From contig NZ_CP125370.1 of assembly GCF_030034735.1 (NCBI RefSeq), positions 1,116,001 to 1,180,000 on the forward strand: a stretch of DNA of 64,000 nucleotides, written 5' to 3'. The notes beneath the pieces are model-generated. The model was not told where the DNA came from. It saw only the letters and a program-made list of their open reading frames with translations, and ran no database searches. This document shows positions 28,109-36,844 of this stretch, in pieces. Within the stretch, counting starts at the first letter, position 1. Each line of letters opens with the position of its first letter. Made by a program: the position numbers and the translations under genes. The DNA comes from Paenibacillus sp. RC334. GTDB lineage: Bacteria > Bacillota > Bacilli > Paenibacillales > Paenibacillaceae.

Positions 28109-28123
28109 TTGTAAGCGCTATCT
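28109..28123 (+). promoter_or_regulatory. CcpA cre box upstream of the monosaccharide transporter
   Basis: TTGTAAGCGCTATCT fits the cre consensus WTGNAANCGNWNNCW at every fixed position and lies 59 bases before the chvE-like ATG at 28183. It matches the type of box before the two-component operon at 856-870, supporting a shared regulon. Confidence 0.7.
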
Positions 28124-28182
28124 AATTTCTACTCTAATCAGTGCTAAATGACCCGCATCACATGAGGAAAGGGGAGCTTCAT

Positions 28183-29268
28183 ATGAAAAAAGGAGCTGTT
28201 GTCGTCTGGCTTCTGGTTTTGGCCTTGATGCTTTCAGCCTGTAATTTGGCGGAGAGTGGAACAGGCAGCAAGGAAAAAGGCTATGTGGGCATTTCCATGC
28301 CGACCAAATCGTCCGAGCGTTGGGTAGGAGACGGGGAGAATATGGTCCGGCTGTTTCAGGAGCAAGGCTATAAAACGGATTTACAGTATGCCGAGGACGT
28401 GGTGGAAAACCAGATTGCCCAAATTGAAAATATGATTACCAAGGGCGTGAATGTCATGGTGGTTGCTTCCGTGGATGGGAACACACTGACGGATGTGATC
28501 CAGAAGGCACATGACCGGGGGATTCAGGTCATTTCCTATGACCGACTGATTCGGAACACGCCGTATCTGACGTATTATGCGACCTTCGACAATTTTCAGG
28601 TGGGCGTGCTACAGGCGTCCTATATTGAGAAGAAGCTGGGACTCAAGGAAGGCAAAGGCCCCTTCAATGTAGAGCTGTTCGGCGGTTCGCCGGATGACAA
28701 CAACGCGTATTTCTTCTTTAACGGCGCGATGTCCGTCCTCAAGCCATACATCGATTCCGGAAAACTCGTTGTGCGCAGCAAGCAAATGACGATGGCGCAG
28801 ATCGCTACGCTGCGGTGGGATGGAGCTTTGGCCCAGTCGCGAATGGATAATCTGCTGAGCGCCTACTATTCGGGGGAGAATCTGGACGCGGTGTTATCCC
28901 CGTATGATGGGATTAGCATCGGTATTATTTCATCCCTTAAAGGGGTTGGCTACGGATCAGCGAACAAGCCGTTGCCGATCATTACGGGGCAGGATGCGGA
29001 GTTGGCTTCGATCAAGTCGATTGTGGCCGGGGAGCAGACGCAAACCGTGTTCAAGGATACCCGCAAGCTGGCTGAGCAAACGGTAGTGATGGCCAACAGC
29101 ATTTTACAGGGCAAGCAAGCGGAAGTGAATGATGCCAAATCATATAACAACGGAATAAAGGTAGTTCCTGCTTATTTGCTTGATCCGATCTCGGTAGATC
29201 GGACGAATGTCGAGAAGGATATTGTTGGCAGCCATTATTACACCAAGGAGCAAATCGGACTGAAATAA
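28183..29268 (+). CDS. chvE: ChvE-like monosaccharide-binding lipoprotein
   Basis: 361 residues from the ATG at 28183, well spaced from GGAAAGGGGAG. The signal peptide ends in a lipobox LSAC with Cys20, so the protein is a lipoprotein. The body is a type-1 sugar-binding fold: [54 protein letters not shown] block ([15 protein letters not shown]) and [14 protein letters not shown]. These blocks match ChvE/XylF proteins, which bind xylose, arabinose, galactose or glucose. The ABC and permease genes follow, forming one operon. Confidence 0.9.
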   Translation: MKKGAVVVWLLVLALMLSACNLAESGTGSKEKGYVGISMPTKSSERWVGDGENMVRLFQEQGYKTDLQYAEDVVENQIAQIENMITKGVNVMVVASVDGNTLTDVIQKAHDRGIQVISYDRLIRNTPYLTYYATFDNFQVGVLQASYIEKKLGLKEGKGPFNVELFGGSPDDNNAYFFFNGAMSVLKPYIDSGKLVVRSKQMTMAQIATLRWDGALAQSRMDNLLSAYYSGENLDAVLSPYDGISIGIISSLKGVGYGSANKPLPIITGQDAELASIKSIVAGEQTQTVFKDTRKLAEQTVVMANSILQGKQAEVNDAKSYNNGIKVVPAYLLDPISVDRTNVEKDIVGSHYYTKEQIGLK

Positions 29269-29302
29269 GAGCAGGCTATTCAAACCGAAAGGAGTGTATC
29301 CC

Positions 29303-30853
29303 ATGACTGGAATCATTTTGGAAATGAAGGGAATTACCAAGACCTTTCCCGGCGTGAAGGCGTTGGAAAATGTAAACCTCAAGGTCAAGGAAGGCGAGAT
29401 CCATTCCCTGTGTGGTGAGAACGGTGCGGGCAAATCGACGCTGATGAAGGTACTGAGTGGTGTATATCCGCATGGAACCTACGAAGGGGATATTGTTTTC
29501 CAGGGTAAAACTTGCGAGTTCAAGGACATCAAGCAGAGCGAGGAATTAGGGATCGTCATTATCCATCAGGAGCTGGCGCTGATCCCGTATCTCTCGATTG
29601 CGGAAAATATTTATCTGGGCAACGAACGCGCCAGCGGCGGCGTGATTGATTGGAAAGAGACTTTTGTCGGCACCCGCGAGCTGCTGTCCAAGGTGGGTCT
29701 GAGCGAAAATCCCAATACCTTAGTTACGAACATCGGGGTCGGGAAGCAGCAACTGGTTGAAATTGCGAAAGCGCTCTCTAAAAAGGTAAAGCTGCTCATT
29801 CTCGATGAGCCGACAGCGGCGTTGAATGAGGACGACAGCGAAAACCTGCTTAATCTGATGCTGGAATTTAAAAGACAGGGCATTTCCTGCATTCTGATCT
29901 CCCACAAGCTGAATGAGGTCGCCAAGGTATCCGATTCAATCACGATTTTGCGGGACGGGAAGACGATTGAGACGCTGGATATGAAAAAAGATCAGGTCAC
30001 AGAGGACCGGATTATTAGCGGGATGGTTGGACGTGATCTGACCAGCCGTTACCCGGAGCGCCATGCGGAGATTGGCAAAGTTATTTTGGAAGTGAAGGAT
30101 TGGACGGTGTATCACGAGCATCATGCGGAGCGCAAGGTGCTGGATCAGGTGAATCTCAACATTCGGCGTGGTGAAATTGTCGGTATTGCCGGACTGATGG
30201 GAGCGGGACGGACGGAGCTGGCGATGAGTATTTTCGGCAAATCGTATGGACGCAATATTTCCGGTCAACTGATCAAGGAAGGCAAGCCGATCCAGAACAA
30301 CACGGTAACAGACGCGATCAACAACGGTTTTGCCTATGTGACCGAGGATCGCAAGGAGTATGGCCTTATTCTAATGGACGATATCAAGCGCAATATTTCG
30401 CTGACCGGCCTGAACAAGCTGACGAAGGGCGTTGTCGTCAATGAGCAGGAGGAAGTGATCATTGCCGAGGATATGAAGAAGAGCATGAACATCAAAGCGC
30501 CGAGCATTTTACAGAAAATGGGCAATCTGAGCGGCGGTAATCAGCAGAAGGTGGTACTGAGCAAATGGATTTTTGCCGGGCCGGATATTCTGATTCTGGA
30601 TGAGCCGACGCGCGGCATTGATGTGGGTGCCAAATATGAAATTTATACGATTATTCATCGACTTGCCGCCGAAGGCAAGGGTGTGCTGGTTATTTCGTCC
30701 GAGCTGCCAGAGGTACTGGGCTTGTGTGACCGAATTTACGTCATGAACGCTGGGCGGATTACGGGAGAGGTTAGCCGTGAGGACGCGTCGCAGGAAACAT
30801 TGATGAGATATATGACCAAGTCGGGAGGCGTGAAGCATGGAAACCATAACTAA
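29303..30853 (+). CDS. gguA: Monosaccharide ABC transporter ATPase (GguA/XylG/MmsA-like, two ATPase domains)
   Basis: 516 residues from the ATG at 29303, after AAAGGAG at 29289-29295. Two ABC domains lie in tandem. The first has Walker [13 protein letters not shown] and Walker [13 protein letters not shown]. The second has a degenerate Walker A ([10 protein letters not shown]) with signature [14 protein letters not shown] and Walker [13 protein letters not shown]. This is the normal CUT2 layout. It overlaps the permease start by 17 bases and powers sugar import with the lipoprotein upstream. Confidence 0.93.
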   Translation: MTGIILEMKGITKTFPGVKALENVNLKVKEGEIHSLCGENGAGKSTLMKVLSGVYPHGTYEGDIVFQGKTCEFKDIKQSEELGIVIIHQELALIPYLSIAENIYLGNERASGGVIDWKETFVGTRELLSKVGLSENPNTLVTNIGVGKQQLVEIAKALSKKVKLLILDEPTAALNEDDSENLLNLMLEFKRQGISCILISHKLNEVAKVSDSITILRDGKTIETLDMKKDQVTEDRIISGMVGRDLTSRYPERHAEIGKVILEVKDWTVYHEHHAERKVLDQVNLNIRRGEIVGIAGLMGAGRTELAMSIFGKSYGRNISGQLIKEGKPIQNNTVTDAINNGFAYVTEDRKEYGLILMDDIKRNISLTGLNKLTKGVVVNEQEEVIIAEDMKKSMNIKAPSILQKMGNLSGGNQQKVVLSKWIFAGPDILILDEPTRGIDVGAKYEIYTIIHRLAAEGKGVLVISSELPEVLGLCDRIYVMNAGRITGEVSREDASQETLMRYMTKSGGVKHGNHN

Positions 30854-32000
30854 ATTATTTAAAAATAACATCCGCCAATATGGCATGATGATTGCGCTGG
30901 TCGTCATAATGATCTTGTTCGAGGTGCTGACGGGTGGCCTGCTGTTGAAGCCGATTAATATTACAAATCTGATTCTGCAAAACAGCTACATTCTCGTGCT
31001 CGCCATCGGGATGGTGCTGGTCATCATCACGGGGCATATTGATTTGTCTGTCGGCTCGATCGCCGCTTTTGTCGGAGCAGTGGCCGCCATCATGATGGTG
31101 GATTGGCAGCTTCCGGCGTGGATCGCCGTCATTGCATCTTTGGTAGTCGGGGCGCTGATCGGCGCGTGGCAAGGGTTCTGGGTCGCCTATGTGCGGATTC
31201 CGGCGTTTATCGTGACGTTGGCGGGGATGCTGCTCTTTCGCGGCTTGACCATGATCGTACTGGAAGGCCAATCCATCTCTCCTTTTCCGGGTGGCTTTCA
31301 GAAAATCAGTTCAGGCTTCCTGCCTGATTTTGCTTCCTCGGGTTATAACCTGGTATCCGTCATTGTCGGCATCGCGCTCACGGTATGGTTTATCGTCAAC
31401 GAGCTTCGCGAACGCCGTTCCCAGCTTAAATACGGCTTTGAGGTTCCGTCACAGACTCTGTTTGTACTCAAGCTGATTGTGGTCGCTGCTGTCATCAACC
31501 TGTTCACCTTTATGCTCGCAAGCTATGCGGGGATTCCGAACATTCTCGTATTGCTGTTCATTCTGATCGTTGTATACTCCTTCGTCATGAACCGCACGAT
31601 TATGGGCCGACATGTGTATGCGCTGGGTGGAAATGAAAAGGCGGCGGGTCTGTCCGGTGTCAAAACGAAAAAAGTAACGTTCTGGGTATTCGTCAACATG
31701 GGCGTGCTGGCCGCCATTTCCGGTCTGATCTTCGCTGCACGTCTGAACGCGGCTACACCAAGAGCAGGTACGAACTTTGAGCTGGATGCTATCGCTGCTT
31801 GCTTTATCGGTGGGGCTTCGGCATCCGGCGGGATCGGGACGGTTTTCGGAGCGATTATCGGTGGTTTGGTCATGGGCGTACTGAATAACGGCATGTCCCT
31901 GATCGGTCTGGGCATTGACTGGCAGCAAGGCATCAAGGGCTTGGTGCTGCTGCTGGCGGTAGCCTTCGATATTTACAACAAAAACAAAAGATCAGCCTAA
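30837..32000 (+). CDS. gguB: Monosaccharide ABC transporter permease (GguB/XylH-like)
   Basis: 387 residues with about ten hydrophobic segments. The CUT2 permease signature is seen in [20 protein letters not shown] and [16 protein letters not shown], and in [20 protein letters not shown]. It forms the membrane channel for the ATPase and lipoprotein encoded just upstream. The operon ends here, with a hairpin terminator 28 bases downstream. Confidence 0.93.
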   Translation: METITKLFKNNIRQYGMMIALVVIMILFEVLTGGLLLKPINITNLILQNSYILVLAIGMVLVIITGHIDLSVGSIAAFVGAVAAIMMVDWQLPAWIAVIASLVVGALIGAWQGFWVAYVRIPAFIVTLAGMLLFRGLTMIVLEGQSISPFPGGFQKISSGFLPDFASSGYNLVSVIVGIALTVWFIVNELRERRSQLKYGFEVPSQTLFVLKLIVVAAVINLFTFMLASYAGIPNILVLLFILIVVYSFVMNRTIMGRHVYALGGNEKAAGLSGVKTKKVTFWVFVNMGVLAAISGLIFAARLNAATPRAGTNFELDAIAACFIGGASASGGIGTVFGAIIGGLVMGVLNNGMSLIGLGIDWQQGIKGLVLLLAVAFDIYNKNKRSA

Positions 32001-32027
32001 GCTTCATATTCCAGGATTGTACAGAAA

Positions 32028-32072
32028 GAACCTCCAGTCCCACTTGAAATGTGGATGCTGGAGGTTCCTTGT
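32028..32072 (+). terminator. Hairpin terminator after the sugar ABC operon
   Basis: GAACCTCCAG (32028-32037) pairs perfectly with CTGGAGGTTC (32058-32067), with inner CCCAC/GTGG. The T tail is short, and the hairpin could also end the convergent MBL gene. Confidence 0.65.
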
Positions 32073-32098
32073 TGGTTCGTTTTTGACGCTAGCGGAGC

Positions 32099-32854
32099 TT
32101 ATTTATCAGATAAGCTTTCTCCATCTACCGGAATATGCACACGCTCACTCAGTCCTTCGTTGCATATATGTTCGGATAGCTCAGTTCGGGTGAGCAGACA
32201 ATGATTGATCGCCTCCATATGGACAGCCACTACTTGTGTATAAGGGGCGTGTTGCGCAACCGTCGTCACATCCTGCGCTGTCATCGTAATTGGATCACCC
32301 ACTGTGAACCGCGCTCCTCCGGCATTCACAATCGTCCACTCCGGATGGTACTTGTCGAGAGCTTCTGCCACTTCACTGCACCAGATTGTGTCCCCTGCCA
32401 AATAGACAGCAGGCTCGCCCGGAGCCTGGAATACAAAGCCCGATACGGGGCCCATCTGTTCGCCGATTTCCCCAGTACCATGATGCCCGGTTGTGCGGAT
32501 GATCTCAATTTCTCCCACAGAACCAACCACCCAAACTGGAGTTACCTGCGTAAAACCGTCAGCGGCGATCTGATCTTCATTTCCGGGCTGGCAGAGGACA
32601 GGGAGCTGTTTGTCCAGCCATTGCGCTGCTGCCGGGTCCCAGTGATCCGGGTGCAAATGCGTAACGATAACAACGTCAGGCTGTCCAAGCGTTTCCCATT
32701 GCGGCGGCAAGGGAACCAGCGGATTACGGTGGTCATTTTCCGTATTCGGGATAGGCGGATTTACGCCAGGCTCGCTCAGCATCGGGTCAATCAGAAATTT
32801 TACTCCGGCGTACTCCAGCCATAGGGTTGCATTGCGGATCAGTGTGATTTTCAT
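32099..32854 (-). CDS. MBL-fold metal-dependent hydrolase
   Basis: 251 residues. The metal-binding motif is VTHLHPDHWD (H-x-H-x-D-H), with further ligands suggested in TTGHHGTGE and YLAGDT. The fold is close to the UlaG/YtnP-like group (starts KITLIRNATLWLEYAGVKFL). It is divergent from an Lrp-family gene, which may regulate it. The substrate is not known. Confidence 0.85.
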   Translation of the reverse strand: MKITLIRNATLWLEYAGVKFLIDPMLSEPGVNPPIPNTENDHRNPLVPLPPQWETLGQPDVVIVTHLHPDHWDPAAAQWLDKQLPVLCQPGNEDQIAADGFTQVTPVWVVGSVGEIEIIRTTGHHGTGEIGEQMGPVSGFVFQAPGEPAVYLAGDTIWCSEVAEALDKYHPEWTIVNAGGARFTVGDPITMTAQDVTTVAQHAPYTQVVAVHMEAINHCLLTRTELSEHICNEGLSERVHIPVDGESLSDK

Positions 32855-33014
32855 ATTTGGAAGCTCCTTTTAGTTGGACAGATTAATTTTTAGCCGAATA
32901 TGTTCGGCAGTTGTTTGTTTCTGTTACAATCATATCTGATGCAAGAAGCTACAGGCTATGGCCTGCTGAAAGGAAAACAAGAATTCTCGTTTCATCATGA
33001 AAGGAAAAATGGCT

Positions 33015-33443
33015 ATGGAACTATTCGTACCCGATGACACTGATCTGCGCATTCTTCATCATCTGATTGAGGACAGCTCTTTATCGCACAAGGAGATTGG
33101 TCTGCTTGTTCATCTTACGGGCCAAGCGGTAGGAGCGCGTGTTCGAAAAATGCAGGATGCGGGCATCATCGAAGGCTATACGCTACGCTGGAACCCTGAA
33201 AAAATGGGGCAGACCATTCATGCCTTTATTACGGTGTTTTTGAATTCGGGAACCGTTCATAGTGCTTTCCAGGCATTCGCACGGAAGCATCCCTCTATTG
33301 TTGAGATTCATCGGGTTAGTGGGGAGGGCTGTTACTGGATGCGCTTGCGCATGTCGTCACAGGAAGAGCTAAATACCATGCTTGATGAACTGACGCAGTA
33401 CGGCAATTACAAGCTAAGCTTTTCGTTAGGAGAAATAAAATGA
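33015..33443 (+). CDS. Lrp/AsnC-family transcriptional regulator
   Basis: 142 residues from the ATG at 33015, nine bases after AAAGGA; ATGs at 32997 and 33009 are alternatives. An N-terminal winged helix (DLRILHHLIEDSSLSHKEIG) is followed by a RAM-type ligand/dimer domain (HAFITVFLNSG ... EIHRVSGEGCYWMRLR). It is divergent from the MBL hydrolase with 160 bases between, so that gene is a likely target. Confidence 0.85.
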   Translation: MELFVPDDTDLRILHHLIEDSSLSHKEIGLLVHLTGQAVGARVRKMQDAGIIEGYTLRWNPEKMGQTIHAFITVFLNSGTVHSAFQAFARKHPSIVEIHRVSGEGCYWMRLRMSSQEELNTMLDELTQYGNYKLSFSLGEIK

Positions 33444-33444
33444 T

Positions 33445-33479
33445 AAAAGCTCCCGGTGCTAGTACCGGGAGCTTTTTTG
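33445..33479. terminator. Bidirectional intrinsic terminator
   Basis: Stem AAAAGCTCCCGGT (33445-33457) / ACCGGGAGCTTTT (33464-33476), six-base loop, T run. It separates the Lrp gene and the convergent acetyltransferase. Confidence 0.85.
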
Positions 33480-33499
33480 TTAGAAAGGAGGCATAGGAG

Positions 33500-34018
33500 T
33501 TAGCTATGCAGGCTCATTTTTAAAATATGCTGCAAGCCGTGCGATCCCATCTTGGTGTCGCCCTCGTCTTTAAAGCCGCATTTGAGATACAGACTTTGAG
33601 CAGGCAGATTACGGGCGTTGACACCCAGCACGACTTCACGAATATGTGGGAAATACTCGGAGATATATGGGGGCAGTAGAAGCAGCCCTTTTTTGGCGTA
33701 TCCTTGTCCCTGATCTGAGTAATGAATAGAGAAGGCACGCAGCAACAGAGCTTCGGAAGTATTCGTATAGTCCGCTAACTCATCTCCATCGTACAAAATG
33801 AAAAAGCCTACCGGTCTTCCGGCAGCTGTAATAACGACAGGATGGCGGTGCGGGTCTTGCTTGGCCAGTGCCAGCATTTCATCCGGCATTCCTGTAAACT
33901 GCTGCTGATCCTCAGGCAGATAAAACGTATGTAAAATGGCATCATGCTCACAATGGTAAGGTACAAGTTCTACGTCAGTGGTAGAGGAGGGCTGTGAGGT
34001 GCATGTAGGTTTATTCAT
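33500..34018 (-). CDS. GNAT-family N-acetyltransferase
   Basis: 172 residues from the ATG complementary to 34016-34018, which has GGAG eight bases upstream; the open frame extends 35 codons further without a ribosome site. The acetyl-CoA loop is seen in FSIHYSDQGQGYAKKGLLLL, followed by VVLGVNARNLPAQSLYLKCG, both typical of GNAT proteins. The acceptor substrate is unknown. Confidence 0.85.
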   Translation of the reverse strand: MNKPTCTSQPSSTTDVELVPYHCEHDAILHTFYLPEDQQQFTGMPDEMLALAKQDPHRHPVVITAAGRPVGFFILYDGDELADYTNTSEALLLRAFSIHYSDQGQGYAKKGLLLLPPYISEYFPHIREVVLGVNARNLPAQSLYLKCGFKDEGDTKMGSHGLQHILKMSLHS

Positions 34019-34177
34019 GGTTATACTCCGATCCGTACGTATTTTTAACATACTATAACATCTCATTGACTTTATCAGTTGAACTAAAAAATGTACAAAA
34101 AGAGAAACCCGAACTCTCCTCACTTACGTATTACCCATTACATAAACAAGCATGGTTAAAAGGAGACGTGTACTTCT

Positions 34178-35092
34178 ATGAAGCAGGCTGCACAATATCG
34201 TGAAAGTCAGGATCTATTGCGTCATGAGCTGAAAGCCATTGAGGCGTGGGAGAAGGCGCAAAAGGATATTTTTTTCTGGGAAAAGCTCGGCAGATGGCCC
34301 TTTATGCTACTGGATCGACTGACACCCAAAATGATTAAGGACAAGCTGGAGCAACTGCTTAATGAGCTGGGAAGCTTTATTCAAAACGGTGGTAAATATC
34401 TGGTGAAAGAAGAAACGGTTCTGAATAAGCTGAAAAGGACGGCCCGTGAACACGTGATTCGGCAAAAGGGCGCGGATTCCACTTCTGATACGCAGGATCG
34501 GCTTCATGATGGGGAGAACGTTGATTCGGACAGTAGTTCTGAACCGACGTGGGGATTGAAGCAGGCGGCTGATTTGCCCCTGACGATCATGGATCAGACC
34601 GCTGACGATATGATATCAGGCCGCATCACCTTTGCTACCGCTCAGGGAGCAACAACGGGGATCGGCGGTGTGTTTACCATTGCGGCGGATATTCCTATTT
34701 TGCTCGGCTTGTCGCTCAAGGTACTTCAGGAAATGGCGTTGTGCTACGGCTTCAATCCTGATGAGAAGGAGGAACGTATATTTATCATTAAATGTATGCA
34801 ATTCGCTTCATCCGATATTGTGGGCAAAAAGGCTGTGCTGGAGGAACTGGCCTTGTTTGATGATCCTTCACGCCAGGCGCAGGTCTTTTCCCAGATGCAG
34901 GGATGGAGAGAAGTCGTTAATACGTACCGCGATCAGTTTGGATGGAAAAAGCTACTCCAGATGGTCCCGATTGCGGGCATTTTGTTTGGCTCCATTGCAA
35001 ATCGAAATGCTATTCGTGACGTAGCTGAGGCGGGTAAAATGCTATACAGGAAGCGCCGTATTTTGATGCGTTTGGTGGAAGAAGAGAGCTGA
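34178..35092 (+). CDS. EcsC-family protein
   Basis: 304 residues with AAAAGGAG upstream. EcsC-like blocks are visible: a helical N-terminus, then QGATTGIGGVFTIAADIPIL, a hydrophobic segment (residues 150-180) and the C-terminal SIANRNAIRDVAEAGKMLYR. EcsC is part of the ecsABC locus in Bacillus, but this copy stands alone, and its function is not defined. Confidence 0.75.
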   Translation: MKQAAQYRESQDLLRHELKAIEAWEKAQKDIFFWEKLGRWPFMLLDRLTPKMIKDKLEQLLNELGSFIQNGGKYLVKEETVLNKLKRTAREHVIRQKGADSTSDTQDRLHDGENVDSDSSSEPTWGLKQAADLPLTIMDQTADDMISGRITFATAQGATTGIGGVFTIAADIPILLGLSLKVLQEMALCYGFNPDEKEERIFIIKCMQFASSDIVGKKAVLEELALFDDPSRQAQVFSQMQGWREVVNTYRDQFGWKKLLQMVPIAGILFGSIANRNAIRDVAEAGKMLYRKRRILMRLVEEES

Positions 35093-35200
35093 CTGGATGA
35101 TTCGGGATATAAGGGGGATGTTTCTTGGCTTGCTAGGGGAATCAGGTTAGGCAATTACAAAGGTGTGAAGCGGCCGGGATGGCCGCCACACGCTTGCCTG

Positions 35201-36469
35201 TTACACTTCGGCTCCGTTTTCTTCGGCCCAGCGGTTCAGGGTTTTATCTGTAGGAAGCAGGAACGTCAAAATGCCGAGCAGCGGCAAAAAGCCGCACAGG
35301 AACATGATGTTGGTGATGCCTACTTTGTCGATCCAGTTGCCGAGCACAAGCGCACCTACCCCACCAAGGCCAAAAGCGAGGCCCGTGATCAGACCGGAGA
35401 CGGTTCCGATTTTGCCGGGTACGAGCATTTGAGCATATACGACCGTAATCGAAAAGCTCGACAGCATAATAAATCCGATAATCGGCAACAGGATAGCCGT
35501 CCAGAATTGGTTGGCGTAAGGTAACAATAGCGCGAGAGGCGCGGCCAATACCATGGACAGGAAAATCATGTTGCGTTTACCAAAACGGTCTGCCAGTGGA
35601 CCGCCAAAGAAGGTGCCTAGCGCACCAGCTCCGAGAAACAGGAAAATGTACAGTTGTGCATCAGCCAGAGGCATTTTAAACACTTCCATCAGGTAAAACG
35701 AATAGTAGCTTCCGACCGAGGTTGAATACCACGAACGGACGAATACCAGCAGAATGAGAACAACCATGGCAAACATAATACGGTTGCGTACTTCGGGCTT
35801 CATCTGGCGTGCCGCCGCTTTTTTACGTGCATAGCCTTCCGTGCGCAGGACGTTACCATACCAGCGGGCGATGAACGACTGGACCACAATCCCGGCCGCA
35901 GCAATACCTGTGAACCAGATGGCGCCAAATTGCCCTAACGGGATAAAAATCCAGCTCGTAAGCATGGGTGCCAGCGATTGGCCCGCATTGCCGCCAACCT
36001 GGAAAATAGACTGAGCCAGCCCCCGACGAGGTCCGGCCGCCATGTGGGATACCCGCGAGCCTTCCGGGTGAAAGGCAGCCGAGCCCAGGCCCACGAAGAT
36101 GACCGCGATGAGCACTGCTTTATAATCGGCAGCATAGGCGAGCAGCAGCATGCCTGTCAGCGTAAAGCCCATGCCGATCGGAAGGATCGCGGGCGTAGGT
36201 CTCTTATCCGAAAACAAGCCAATGACTGGCTGCATGATCGAAGCTGTAAAATTGATGGCGAATGAAATCCAGCCGATCTGCGTGTAGCTCAGGCTCATGG
36301 ATTCTTTTAAGATCGGAAAGATCGCAGGAATGACCGATTGAATCGAGTCATTGAACAGATGGACGAAGCTGATGGCAATCAGAATCGCAAAAACGGTGCC
36401 CTTCGCTTGAGGTCCCGGCAGAGGGAGCGATTGGCCCGCTTCTTTTTTTGTAGCAGATTTAGTAGTCAT
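35201..36469 (-). CDS. MFS transporter, fosmidomycin-resistance (Fsr)-like
   Basis: 422 residues with twelve hydrophobic segments. Conserved blocks FVHLFNDSIQSVIPAIFPIL near the start, GLFSDKRPTPAIL between helices 2 and 3, and FHPEGSRVSHMAAGPRRGLA are typical of Fsr-type MFS exporters. It is probably a drug or metabolite exporter. A GC-rich inverted repeat at 35164-35191 lies between its end and the EcsC gene and may act as a terminator. Confidence 0.85.
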   Translation of the reverse strand: MTTKSATKKEAGQSLPLPGPQAKGTVFAILIAISFVHLFNDSIQSVIPAIFPILKESMSLSYTQIGWISFAINFTASIMQPVIGLFSDKRPTPAILPIGMGFTLTGMLLLAYAADYKAVLIAVIFVGLGSAAFHPEGSRVSHMAAGPRRGLAQSIFQVGGNAGQSLAPMLTSWIFIPLGQFGAIWFTGIAAAGIVVQSFIARWYGNVLRTEGYARKKAAARQMKPEVRNRIMFAMVVLILLVFVRSWYSTSVGSYYSFYLMEVFKMPLADAQLYIFLFLGAGALGTFFGGPLADRFGKRNMIFLSMVLAAPLALLLPYANQFWTAILLPIIGFIMLSSFSITVVYAQMLVPGKIGTVSGLITGLAFGLGGVGALVLGNWIDKVGITNIMFLCGFLPLLGILTFLLPTDKTLNRWAEENGAEV

Positions 36470-36667
36470 GGCAACCTCCGATTATGTATGTATATTTTAA
36501 GATATAGGAAGCGATCCGTTTGCAGCAAATGGCTGAAAGGGGCATAAAGGCCGCCTTTACTCGGTGGTTCTTTCCCATCCTGCTGCATACTCGCAATTGC
36601 TTGATTTAGTTGGATTTTCTACACGTCGCATGGGAATTCAAACCAGCTTTTCTATAACAGACTAAAC

Positions 36668-36718
36668 AAGGGTGTCTCAAGAGTCCGTATATGCGGCTCT
36701 GGGGGTGCCCTTTTTTCT
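36668..36718 (+). terminator. Orphan intrinsic terminator upstream of the PAP2 gene
   Basis: A GGGTGTCTC...AAGAG arm from 36670 pairs with a CTCT...GGGTGCCC arm ending at 36710, followed by six T. No plus-strand gene lies upstream in the gap 36470-36844, so it ends either an undetected transcript or a leader of the next gene. Confidence 0.6.
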
Positions 36719-36844
36719 TTTAACAAAACCATGCTCTTCATTTAACAAACTTAAGATATGATTCTTTATATCATACAACTTGTTGTATAGGTGATAGCTT
36801 TGTAGAGAACGCATGAAGAGCACAAGAGAGGATATGATTTGAGA

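Noticed and set aside
30837..32000. Long minus-strand open frames over the ABC permease (e.g. 31449-31928)
   Set aside because: Antisense shadows of a clear permease gene with GC-rich codons.
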